Origin: Candidatus Pelagibacter sp.
Lineage (GTDB): Bacteria > Pseudomonadota > Alphaproteobacteria > Pelagibacterales > Pelagibacteraceae
Direction of reading: 5' to 3'
DNA: 17,642 nt
NCBI GenBank assembly: GCA_028224115.1
Contig: JAOIVP010000014.1
Span: forward strand, 1 to 17,642
Made by a program: the position numbers and the translations under genes. Below the pieces are notes generated by a model that worked only from the letters and a program-made list of their open reading frames with translations, made no database searches and was not told the origin of the DNA. Below are positions 7,872 to 17,642 of the stretch, in pieces (within the stretch, counting starts at the first letter, position 1; each line of letters begins with the position of its first letter).

Positions 7872-8420
7872 ATGCCAAAATCTAAATCAGCATACAGCAT
7901 TCCAACTAAACTTAGTAAATTAGAAACTCATATAATTGTTGTATGGGTAGATAATGAAGCAAGTGTTTTATCTAGGGTGGTAGGTCTATTTTCTGGAAGA
8001 GGATATAATATTGAGTCTCTCGCGGTAGCAGAAGTTGATCAAAAAAAAAATCTTTCAAGAATTACTATTGTGACCACAGGAACTCCAGAAGTAATTGAAC
8101 AAATCGTTTTACAACTTAAAAAACTAGTTCCAGTTCACAAAGTAGGTAACTTTAAAAGAAAAGATAAAAATGTAATTTTTAAAGAAATGGCTTTATTTAA
8201 AGTATTAGGAAATACAACAAAAATTAAAAAGACTTTAAATGCTTGTAAAAATTTCAATCCAGTTATATTAGATCAAACAAATAAATCTGCTGTAATTCAA
8301 ATTACAGCTCTAAGAAGAGAAATAGATAAAATGGCAAAAAATTTAAAGTCGCACGGTCTTATAAGTGTCTCAAGAACTGGAGCGGTTGCAATGACTAGAG
8401 GCGCTGAAATATTTAATTAA
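7872..8420 (+). CDS. ilvH: Acetolactate synthase, regulatory small subunit
   Basis: The 182-residue protein has a short extension (about residues 1-18), an ACT domain (about 19-93) with SRVVGLFSGRGYNIESLAV, and the C-terminal small-subunit domain (about 100-175) ending GAVAMTRG. It activates the large subunit and normally confers feedback inhibition by valine. Aligned by eye to E. coli IlvH, Asn28 and Asn46 match the valine-contacting Asn11 and Asn29. The conserved glycine of the ACT ligand loop (Gly14 in E. coli) is Ser31 here: the loop reads DNEASVL where DNEPGVL or similar is usual. This may weaken valine inhibition. The start directly follows the ilvI stop; AAGGG lies about 17 bases upstream, too far for a normal site, so coupling is likely. 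Confidence 0.95.
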   Translation: MPKSKSAYSIPTKLSKLETHIIVVWVDNEASVLSRVVGLFSGRGYNIESLAVAEVDQKKNLSRITIVTTGTPEVIEQIVLQLKKLVPVHKVGNFKRKDKNVIFKEMALFKVLGNTTKIKKTLNACKNFNPVILDQTNKSAVIQITALRREIDKMAKNLKSHGLISVSRTGAVAMTRGAEIFN

Positions 8421-8424
8421 TTAA

Positions 8425-9462
<1,038 letters not shown>

Positions 9463-9544
9463 TTTTTTAGTATAAAATTTTATCTATAATAATTTTATTA
9501 TTTCACCTATACTTTTTTAAATAAATTTAAAAAAGAGGATAATA
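9463..9544 (+). promoter_or_regulatory. Probable promoter and ribosome site of the ABC importer operon
   Basis: This 82-base AT-rich gap contains two -10-like boxes: TATAAT (9485-9490) and TATACT (9508-9513). Neither has a good -35. The second would give a leader of roughly 25 bases ending in AAGAGG (9533-9538), a strong Shine-Dalgarno site 6 bases before the ATG at 9545. An AT-only inverted repeat (9472-9479 with 9491-9498) is too weak to call a terminator. The promoter is assumed from the change of function and the gap size. Confidence 0.4.
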
Positions 9545-11107
9545 ATGAAAATCAAAAATTTTATAAGTGCTCTGCTTTCTGTAGTTCTGGTATTTGGATT
9601 TTCTTCAGCATGGGCTAAAACTATTAAGTGGTCAATGCAAGGAGATAGTCTTACACTAGATCCACATGCACAAAACGAAGGTCCAACAACTCAAGTCTCA
9701 AGACAAATATATGAAGCTTTAGTTGAAAGAGCTGTAGATATGAAAATTCAACCAGCTTTGGCTACTAAATGGAAAACAACTGATCCTAATACTTGGATTT
9801 TTACATTAAGAGAAGATGTTAAATTTTCTAATGGATCTAAAATGACATCTGAGGATGTTGTGTTCAGTATTTTAAGAGCTCAGCAAAGAACATCTGATTT
9901 TAAAGAATATATTAGTACAATTTCAGCTGTTGAAGCTGTTGGTGATTACGCAGTTAAAATTACAACAAGCAAGCCTAATCCGATTCTTTTAAACCAACTT
10001 TCAAACATTTTTATAATGTCAAAAGCATGGTCTGAAAAGAATTTTGCTATCTCTCCTCAAAACTGGGATGCTGGGCAAGAAACTTATTCTGCAACAAATG
10101 CTTTAGGAACTGGACCTTTTAGAATTACTTTAAGAGAACCAAATACTAAGACAGTTTTTAAAAGAAATATGCATTGGTGGGGCGAGATGAAAGATAAAAA
10201 AGTAACTCAAATTGAATTACTACCAATTAAAAATGCAGCAACTAGAGTTGCAGCTTTATTATCTGGAGAAATCGATATAGTTACAGATGCTCCAGTTCAA
10301 GATTTAGCTCGAATTGGATCTTCATCTGCGCATAAAGTTGAAAGTACAGCACAAATGCGTACAATCTTCTTAGGAATGGATCAAGCTGCTGATCAGTTAA
10401 GAACTGGTAATACAGGTGATAATCCATTTAAGAAAAAAGAGGTAAGACAAGCTCTTTATCAAGCAATTGATATTGAAGCGATCAAGAAAAAAGTTATGAG
10501 AGGTTTAAGTGAACCAGCAGGAATTATAACTTTTCCAGGTGTAAATGGTTACACTAAAGATCTTGATAAAAGATTGCCTTACGATGTTAATGCAGCAAAA
10601 AAATTATTAGCAGATGCAGGTTATCCAAATGGTTTTGATGTTGAACTAAGATGTCCAAATGACAGGTATGTAAATGATGAAGCAATTTGTACAGCTGTTG
10701 TTGGTATGTTTGGTAAAATTGGCGTTAATGTAAACTTATTTGCACAAACTAAAAGCAAACACTTTAAAGAGCTAAAAGATGATCAAGGTGATTTCTATAT
10801 GCTTGGTTGGGGTGTTCCGACATTAGATAGTCATTATGTGTTTCATTACTTATATGAAACAGGTGCTAGCTGGAATAAAGTTAACTTTAGTAATTCAGAA
10901 GTAGATGCTGCTATAAGAGTTATGGAAGGTGAAGTTGATTTAGATAAAAGGAATGCGGCAATTGCTAATGCTTGGAAAATTGTGAAAGATGATATTTCTT
11001 ATCTTCCTCTTCACCATCAAGTAATTTCTTGGGCATCTAAAAGTGGAGTTAACGTACCTATCAGACCGAATAACGAACCGTTATTTAAGGCTGCTAGCTT
11101 TAACTAA
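9545..11107 (+). CDS. ABC importer periplasmic substrate-binding protein, SBP_bac_5 (peptide/opine/nickel) family
   Basis: The 520-residue protein has a classic Sec signal peptide: MKIK head, hydrophobic core at about 5-20, and AWA/K cleavage after residue 24. There is no lipobox cysteine, so the mature protein should be free in the periplasm. The mature part shows the SBP_bac_5 pattern: LDPHAQNEGP, IYEALVE, then WIFTLREDVKFSNGSKMTSEDVVFS, GTGPFR, VRQALYQAID, AAKKLLADAGYPNGFDVEL, and a C-terminal YLPLHHQ. Members bind peptides, opines, nickel chelates or related compounds. The ligand cannot be assigned by eye. It heads the operon with two permeases and a double ATPase. A strong hairpin follows its stop, which would let this gene be made in excess of the rest, as is usual for binding proteins. 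It has one of the two strong ribosome binding sites in the window. Confidence 0.93.
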   Translation: MKIKNFISALLSVVLVFGFSSAWAKTIKWSMQGDSLTLDPHAQNEGPTTQVSRQIYEALVERAVDMKIQPALATKWKTTDPNTWIFTLREDVKFSNGSKMTSEDVVFSILRAQQRTSDFKEYISTISAVEAVGDYAVKITTSKPNPILLNQLSNIFIMSKAWSEKNFAISPQNWDAGQETYSATNALGTGPFRITLREPNTKTVFKRNMHWWGEMKDKKVTQIELLPIKNAATRVAALLSGEIDIVTDAPVQDLARIGSSSAHKVESTAQMRTIFLGMDQAADQLRTGNTGDNPFKKKEVRQALYQAIDIEAIKKKVMRGLSEPAGIITFPGVNGYTKDLDKRLPYDVNAAKKLLADAGYPNGFDVELRCPNDRYVNDEAICTAVVGMFGKIGVNVNLFAQTKSKHFKELKDDQGDFYMLGWGVPTLDSHYVFHYLYETGASWNKVNFSNSEVDAAIRVMEGEVDLDKRNAAIANAWKIVKDDISYLPLHHQVISWASKSGVNVPIRPNNEPLFKAASFN

Positions 11108-11116
11108 AAAAAATTA

Positions 11117-11149
11117 TTACAAGTCCTCTATTTAATAGAGGGCTTGTAA
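11117..11149 (+). terminator. Intercistronic hairpin after the binding-protein gene (partial terminator or mRNA-end stabiliser)
   Basis: A 14-base stem (11117-11130 paired with 11136-11149) closes a 5-base TTTAA loop. All pairs are Watson-Crick except one G-U (T at 11124 against G at 11142). The core CCTCTA/TAGAGG is by far the most GC-rich short stretch in this part of the window. It is preceded by a run of A (11107-11113) and followed by G plus four T, a weak U-tract on the plus strand. A leaky Rho-independent terminator or a 3' block against exonucleases would both raise binding-protein output relative to the permeases. Confidence 0.75.
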
Positions 11150-11167
11150 GTTTTAAATCTTCTCAAA

Positions 11168-12151
11168 TTGATAAAGTATTTTTTTAAACGGTTGTTTCAA
11201 TCAGCTTTGGTAATGCTAGTTGTTGCCTTTGTATCTTTTTCGTTGTTTAATTTTGTTGGAGACCCAATAAATAACATGGTTGGTGAAGAAACTTCAGACG
11301 AAGAAAGAGCTGAACTAAGAGAAACATTAGGTTTAATGGACCCAATTCATGTTCAATTTTCAAGATTTATTGTTAATGCTTCTAAAGGAGAATTTGGAAT
11401 TTCTTATCAATTAAGAAGACCAGTATCAGAATTAATAGTTGAGAGATTACCAGCAACAATTGAGCTTGTAGTTATTTCAGCTTTAATTGCTTTAGTAACT
11501 GGAACATTTCTAGGAGTTTATACTGGTATAAATAGAAAAGGTTTTTTAAGTGATATCATCTTAGCAGTTTCCTTGCTGGGAGTTTCTCTCCCCACATTTG
11601 TTATAGGAATATTATTTATCTATTTATTTGCTGTAATTTTAGGAATTTTACCCTCGTTTGGCAGAGGAGAGGTGGTTGATCTTGGGTTTTGGACAACTGG
11701 GTTTTTAACTATTACAGGATTAAAAGCAATTATACTTCCTTCAGTTACGTTAAGTCTTTTTCAGATGACTTATATTATTAGACTTGTAAGAGCAGAGATG
11801 ATGGAAATTTTACAAACAGATTACATCAAGTTTGCTCGAGCTCGCGGTATTAGTGAGAATAGCATAAAATACAAACATGCATTAAAAAATGGATTAATCC
11901 CGGTAATAACTATTGCTGGAATTAATATTGGAACCTTAATTGCATTTTCAATCATAACAGAAACAGTATTTCAGTGGCCAGGTATGGGATTTCTATTCAT
12001 CCAAGCTGTTCAGTTTGTTGATATTCCGATCATGTCTGCTTATTTAGTCTTTATTGCTTTTGTCTTTGTCATGATAAATTTTATTGTAGATATTCTTTAT
12101 TATTTTATAGATCCAAGAATTAGAATTAAAGGGGATGTTTCAAGTGGATAA
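11168..12151 (+). CDS. ABC importer permease, DppB/OppB type
   Basis: The 327-residue membrane protein has the N-terminal signature of DppB-like permeases (MIKYFFKRLFQSALVMLVV) with the first helix at about 9-30. A periplasmic segment with ETLGLMDPIHVQFSRFI and GEFGISYQLRRPV follows. The cytoplasmic EAA loop, at about residues 218-240, reads FARARGISENSIKYKHALKNG. The C-terminal DIPIMSAYLVFIAFVFVMINFIVDILY-type region ends in YYFIDPRIRI. It forms half of the transport channel. The start is a TTG with no Shine-Dalgarno site; an in-frame stop at 11147-11149 excludes an upstream start, and the next ATG (11213) would remove half of the first helix. Only the hairpin separates it from the binding-protein gene. 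It overlaps the next permease gene. Confidence 0.93.
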   Translation: MIKYFFKRLFQSALVMLVVAFVSFSLFNFVGDPINNMVGEETSDEERAELRETLGLMDPIHVQFSRFIVNASKGEFGISYQLRRPVSELIVERLPATIELVVISALIALVTGTFLGVYTGINRKGFLSDIILAVSLLGVSLPTFVIGILFIYLFAVILGILPSFGRGEVVDLGFWTTGFLTITGLKAIILPSVTLSLFQMTYIIRLVRAEMMEILQTDYIKFARARGISENSIKYKHALKNGLIPVITIAGINIGTLIAFSIITETVFQWPGMGFLFIQAVQFVDIPIMSAYLVFIAFVFVMINFIVDILYYFIDPRIRIKGDVSSG

Positions 12152-13070
12152 TAATATTAGTACTTGGGGTAGAATTAAAGATAGTGACATCTATCATAGC
12201 TTTATAAAGTCTCCGACCGCAATTGTATCATCTATAATTTTATTTATAATTTTCTTCTGCTCTTTTTTTGTAGAATTAATCACTCCTTATAATCCATTCG
12301 ATCCATCATCGTTGTCATTAATGGAAGCTTTTACCCCACCCTCATGGACAGAAGATGGACTAGCAAAATTTATTTTAGGAACTGATGGCCAAGGTAGAGA
12401 TATGTTAGCAACGATTCTTTATGGATCTAGAATTTCATTAATAGTTGGTTTTTCAGCAATTATATTTAGCTTGATACTTGGAGTAGGATTAGGATTAACT
12501 GCAGGATATTTTGGTGGCAAATACGAAATGATAGTAATGAGATTAACAGATGTTCAGCTAACAGTACCAAGTATTTTGATGGCACTTTTAGTTGATGGAA
12601 TTGCAAGAGGAGTAATTTCAAGAGAAATGCATGATGAGATGGCTATATATGTTTTGATATTTGCAATTGGAATTTCAGAATGGCCTCAATTTGCAAGAGT
12701 ATCAAGAGCCGCTACATTAGTTGAAAAAAATAAAGATTATGTTTCAGCTTCAACAATAATTGGTGTTTCAAACTTAATTATAATGTTCAAGCATATTTTA
12801 CCAAATATTTTAAGACCAGTATTAGTAATAGGAACCATTGGTCTTGCACTTGCAATTATAGCAGAGTCAACTTTGAGTTTTTTAGGAGTGGGTGTTCCAC
12901 CGACAACTCCTTCACTTGGAACTTTAATAAGATTAGGTAATGATTTTTTATTCTCTGGTGAATGGTGGATTACTTTTTTTCCAGCAATATTTTTAGTGAT
13001 TTTAGCTTTCTCAATTAATCTATTAGGAGATTGGATGAGAGACACATTAAACCCAAGGTTAAAAAAATGA
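12135..13070 (+). CDS. ABC importer permease, DppC/OppC type
   Basis: The 311-residue protein has the DppC layout. An N-terminal helix at about 28-50 precedes the LGTDGQGRDMLATILYGSRISL block that typifies this family. A helix and ADxxL-free loop follow, and then the EAA loop with YVSASTIIGVSNLI and KHILPNILRP (about 201-229). The end is TLSFLGVGVPPTTPSLGTLI, then GEWWITFFPAIFLV and LGDWMRDTLNPRLKK. It is the partner of the DppB-type permease. The start is uncertain. ATG at 12135 overlaps the previous gene by 17 bases, but the AAAGGGG at 12128-12134 touches it. GTG at 12144, in the same frame, lies 9 bases after that site and would give an 8-base overlap, a better placed start that loses only three residues. 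The stop TGA overlaps the next ATG in an ATGA. Confidence 0.93.
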   Translation: MFQVDNNISTWGRIKDSDIYHSFIKSPTAIVSSIILFIIFFCSFFVELITPYNPFDPSSLSLMEAFTPPSWTEDGLAKFILGTDGQGRDMLATILYGSRISLIVGFSAIIFSLILGVGLGLTAGYFGGKYEMIVMRLTDVQLTVPSILMALLVDGIARGVISREMHDEMAIYVLIFAIGISEWPQFARVSRAATLVEKNKDYVSASTIIGVSNLIIMFKHILPNILRPVLVIGTIGLALAIIAESTLSFLGVGVPPTTPSLGTLIRLGNDFLFSGEWWITFFPAIFLVILAFSINLLGDWMRDTLNPRLKK

Positions 13071-14749
13071 GTTTCTTAAAAATTAAAAATTTAAGCGTTG
13101 ATTACCCTATGAGAAAAGAAACTGTTTATGCGGCTAAAGACGTAAATATTGAAGTAAATAAAGGAGAAATTTTAGGATTAGTTGGAGAATCTGGGTCTGG
13201 AAAAAGCACAGTTGGAAATGCAATAATTAATCTGATCGATGCACCTGGCAAAGTTTCAAGTGGATCAGTGATTTTAGGTGATTTGAATATTCATGAAGAT
13301 CCAAAAAATATAGTTAAATATAGAGGTAAAAAAATTGGACTTATATTTCAAGACCCTCAAACCTCTCTCAATCCAATACTTACTGTTGGTGAACAATTAA
13401 TTGAAACTATTCAAACTCACCTTGATTTAACAAATGATGAGGCAAAAAATAAATCAATTGATCTTTTAAAAGAAGTTGGAATCAAAGATGCAGAAAAAAG
13501 ATTTAATAATTACCCTCATCAGTTTTCAGGAGGAATGAGACAAAGAGTAGTAATTTCACTTGCATTGTGCTGTGAACCAGAACTTTTAATTGCAGATGAG
13601 CCAACCACAGCATTAGATGTTTCAATTCAATCCCAAATTCTTGAATTAATTAAAAAATTAACAAAAGAAAGAAATCTTGCAGTAATTTTAATTACTCATG
13701 ATATGGGTGTAATAGCAGAGACAGCAGATAGAGTAGCTGTAATGAAAAGTGGAAACTTAGTTGAAATTGGTGAAACAAAAGAAATATTAACAAAGCCAAA
13801 GCAGACATATACTAAAAGTTTGGTTAGTTCTGTACCACCAACTAATAAAAAAATTTCTCGATTTGTAATTATTGAGAAGGAAAATAAAAGCAATCAAAAT
13901 AATAATATTAAAATTCTAAATAGGTGGAATAAAAAAGAAATTATAGAGCAAGATTTAGTTACGATTAATAACCTTAGTAAAAGTTTTGATGATAATTTTT
14001 TTACAGAAAGTTCTAAGAACTCTGTAATGGCTGTAGACAATGTTTCATTTGATATTAAAGAAGGAGAATCCTTTGGATTAGTTGGAGAAAGTGGAAGTGG
14101 AAAATCCACAATTGCCAAAATGATAGTAAATTTATTTAAACCATCTTCAGGAGATATTTTTTTTGATAATATTTGTATTACAAAAATTAAAGATAAACTG
14201 GAAATGATGAAATTTAGAAAACAAATACAAATGATTTTTCAAGATCCATACTCTTCTTTAAATGGAAGATTAAAAGTTAAAGATATAATATCAGAACCAA
14301 TTACTCTTCATAACCCTTCAATATCCTCTAATGACTTAAATAATTATATTTTTGACTTACTAGAGTCAGTTGAGCTTTCACAAAAATCTGCTGATAGATA
14401 TCCTCACGAATTTTCTGGAGGCCAGAGACAAAGAATTTCTATTGCAAGAGCATTGGCTACCCAACCAAGGCTTCTTGTTTGTGATGAGCCAACTTCTGCT
14501 CTAGACGTTAGCATACAAGCACAAATTTTAAACTTATTAAAAGACCTTCAGGAACAATTAAATTTAACAATTTTATTTATTAGTCATGATTTGCCAGTTG
14601 TAAGACAAATGTGTGATAGAATTGGAGTGCTAAAAGATGGTCAATTATGTGAGGTTGCAAATACTGAGGAAATATTTTTAAAACCTCAGCATGATTACAC
14701 AAAAAAACTTTTGCACTTAATGCCAAAAATTGAGTCTATATATAATTAA
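13067..14749 (+). CDS. ABC importer ATPase with two fused nucleotide-binding domains (DppD-DppF type)
   Basis: Starting at ATG 13067 the protein has 560 residues. A TTG 36 bases upstream is also in frame, but the ATG forms a 4-base ATGA overlap with the permease stop, follows AAGG (13055-13058), and matches where the domain begins. Domain 1 has Walker A GESGSGKST at 40-48, Q95, SGGMRQR at 154-160, Walker B LLIADEP at 173-179 and His211. Domain 2 has GESGSGKST at 340-348, Q392, SGGQRQR at 450-456, LLVCDEP at 469-475 and His507. Each domain carries the C-terminal extension of peptide-type ATPases (KPKQTYTKSLVSSVPP and KPQHDYTKKLLHLMP). A polar Asn/Lys-rich linker (about 261-295) joins them. Both catalytic sites look intact. 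The fused form resembles GsiA/YejF, where it replaces separate DppD and DppF proteins, so binding protein, two permeases and this subunit make a complete importer. Confidence 0.94.
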   Translation: MSFLKIKNLSVDYPMRKETVYAAKDVNIEVNKGEILGLVGESGSGKSTVGNAIINLIDAPGKVSSGSVILGDLNIHEDPKNIVKYRGKKIGLIFQDPQTSLNPILTVGEQLIETIQTHLDLTNDEAKNKSIDLLKEVGIKDAEKRFNNYPHQFSGGMRQRVVISLALCCEPELLIADEPTTALDVSIQSQILELIKKLTKERNLAVILITHDMGVIAETADRVAVMKSGNLVEIGETKEILTKPKQTYTKSLVSSVPPTNKKISRFVIIEKENKSNQNNNIKILNRWNKKEIIEQDLVTINNLSKSFDDNFFTESSKNSVMAVDNVSFDIKEGESFGLVGESGSGKSTIAKMIVNLFKPSSGDIFFDNICITKIKDKLEMMKFRKQIQMIFQDPYSSLNGRLKVKDIISEPITLHNPSISSNDLNNYIFDLLESVELSQKSADRYPHEFSGGQRQRISIARALATQPRLLVCDEPTSALDVSIQAQILNLLKDLQEQLNLTILFISHDLPVVRQMCDRIGVLKDGQLCEVANTEEIFLKPQHDYTKKLLHLMPKIESIYN

Positions 14750-14800
14750 TTTTGAGAAGCCTAAAATGAACGAATATTGGGACTAATTTTACTTATTATT

Positions 14801-14828
14801 TTGCATTCTCTCTTATAGATTGTATTAT
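14801..14828 (+). promoter_or_regulatory. Probable leuA promoter
   Basis: In the 101-base gap between the ATPase gene and leuA, TTGCAT (14801-14806) and TATTAT (14823-14828) lie 16 bases apart, matching the -35 in four and the -10 in five of six positions. Transcription would begin near 14835 and leave a leader of about 16 bases with no Shine-Dalgarno site. No terminator hairpin for the preceding operon and no leucine-rich leader peptide are visible in this gap, so attenuation looks unlikely. Confidence 0.5.
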
Positions 14829-14850
14829 ACCTTTTCAAAAAATTTAAGTT

Positions 14851-17458
<2,608 letters not shown>

Positions 17459-17463
17459 GATCA

Positions 17464-17642
17464 ATGGCATCAAGCAGAGATGATTTTATAATTGCAATTA
17501 GATCTGCTTTTTTAAAAAAAAGCTATCAGCAAAAATTTTCTTTATTAACTCTTATATTTTTATCTTTTATTATAATAATATTAGGAAGTTTTAATTTTAA
17601 ACCTATTAAATATATAAAAATAGTAATTAAAGAAGTTGTTTA
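17464..17642 (+). CDS. mreC: Rod shape-determining protein MreC, N-terminus (partial, cut at right edge)
   Basis: An open frame starts at ATG 17464, five bases after the mreB stop, and runs off the window with 59 complete codons. The product begins MASSRDDFIIAIRSAFLKK, then QKFSLLTLIFLSFIIIILGS, a single membrane helix (about residues 27-44), followed by the start of a basic/hydrophobic segment ending IKEVV. This N-terminal pattern (short cytoplasmic tail, one helix after a QxFS motif, then a coiled-coil leading to the periplasmic beta domain) and the position directly behind mreB identify it as MreC, the periplasmic organiser of the elongation machinery. Only the anchor region is present, so the periplasmic domains cannot be checked. 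The Shine-Dalgarno site is weak (TAAGA, 17456-17460). Confidence 0.85.
   Translation, partial: MASSRDDFIIAIRSAFLKKSYQQKFSLLTLIFLSFIIIILGSFNFKPIKYIKIVIKEVV

Noticed and set aside
9472..9498. Inverted repeat (8-base AT-only stem) after ilvC as a terminator
   Set aside because: The stem consists only of A-T pairs with an 11-base loop and no proper T-tract after it. Such repeats arise easily at this base composition, and one arm overlaps a possible -10 box.
13031..13066. TTG at 13031 as the start of the double ATPase
   Set aside because: It adds twelve residues unlike the family N-terminus. The ATG at 13067 has an AAGG site, the ATGA overlap with the preceding stop and the expected domain start.
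14750..14850. Leader peptide or riboswitch upstream of leuA
   Set aside because: The leader after the putative promoter is only about 16 bases, with no leucine-rich peptide and no pairing of note.

Overview
The window looks like the chromosome of a streamlined, AT-rich marine alphaproteobacterium, most likely of the SAR11 / Pelagibacter group. The reasons are the very low GC, the strong preference for A/T-ending codons and Lys/Ile/Asn-rich proteins, intergenic gaps of 0-50 bases, alphaproteobacterial protein flavours (HflK-HflC-DUF2065-Do protease order; an Mrp lacking the usual CxxC), and the sparse use of Shine-Dalgarno sites. The species-level call is inference; no ribosomal RNA is present to anchor it.

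Layout. (1) 1-691, plus strand: the C-terminal SGNH domain of a surface-polysaccharide-type acyltransferase, cut by the left edge, whose 3' end overlaps the convergent mrp gene (681-1511, minus). (2) From a 51-base divergent promoter region runs a very tight plus-strand series: hflK, hflC, a DUF2065 membrane protein, a DegP/HtrA-type protease and miaA (1563-6056). This is an envelope protein quality-control block followed by a tRNA-modification gene. (3) ilvI, ilvH and ilvC (6105-9462) encode acetolactate synthase and ketol-acid reductoisomerase. (4) An ABC importer of the peptide/opine/nickel class (9545-14749): binding protein, a strong hairpin, two permeases and one polypeptide with two ATPase domains. 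(5) leuA (14851-16422), then mreB one base later, then the start of mreC, cut by the right edge.

How it fits together. ilvIHC and leuA supply the common branched-chain steps and the first leucine-specific step; the importer sits physically between them. HflKC, DUF2065 and the Do protease belong to inner-membrane and periplasmic protein quality control. MreB/MreC direct cell-wall elongation.

Novelty. I see no clearly new multi-gene system. All complete genes belong to recognisable families and none is broken. The points worth a second look are a Gly-to-Ser change at the presumed valine-sensing position of IlvH, a GDG-to-GEA change in the thiamine-diphosphate motif of IlvI, the hairpin separating the binding-protein gene from its TTG-started permease, promoters so close to the start codon that leaderless mRNAs are possible, and the restriction of strong Shine-Dalgarno sites to the two genes likely to need the highest output. 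No tRNA, rRNA, CRISPR array, insertion sequence or long repeat was seen.
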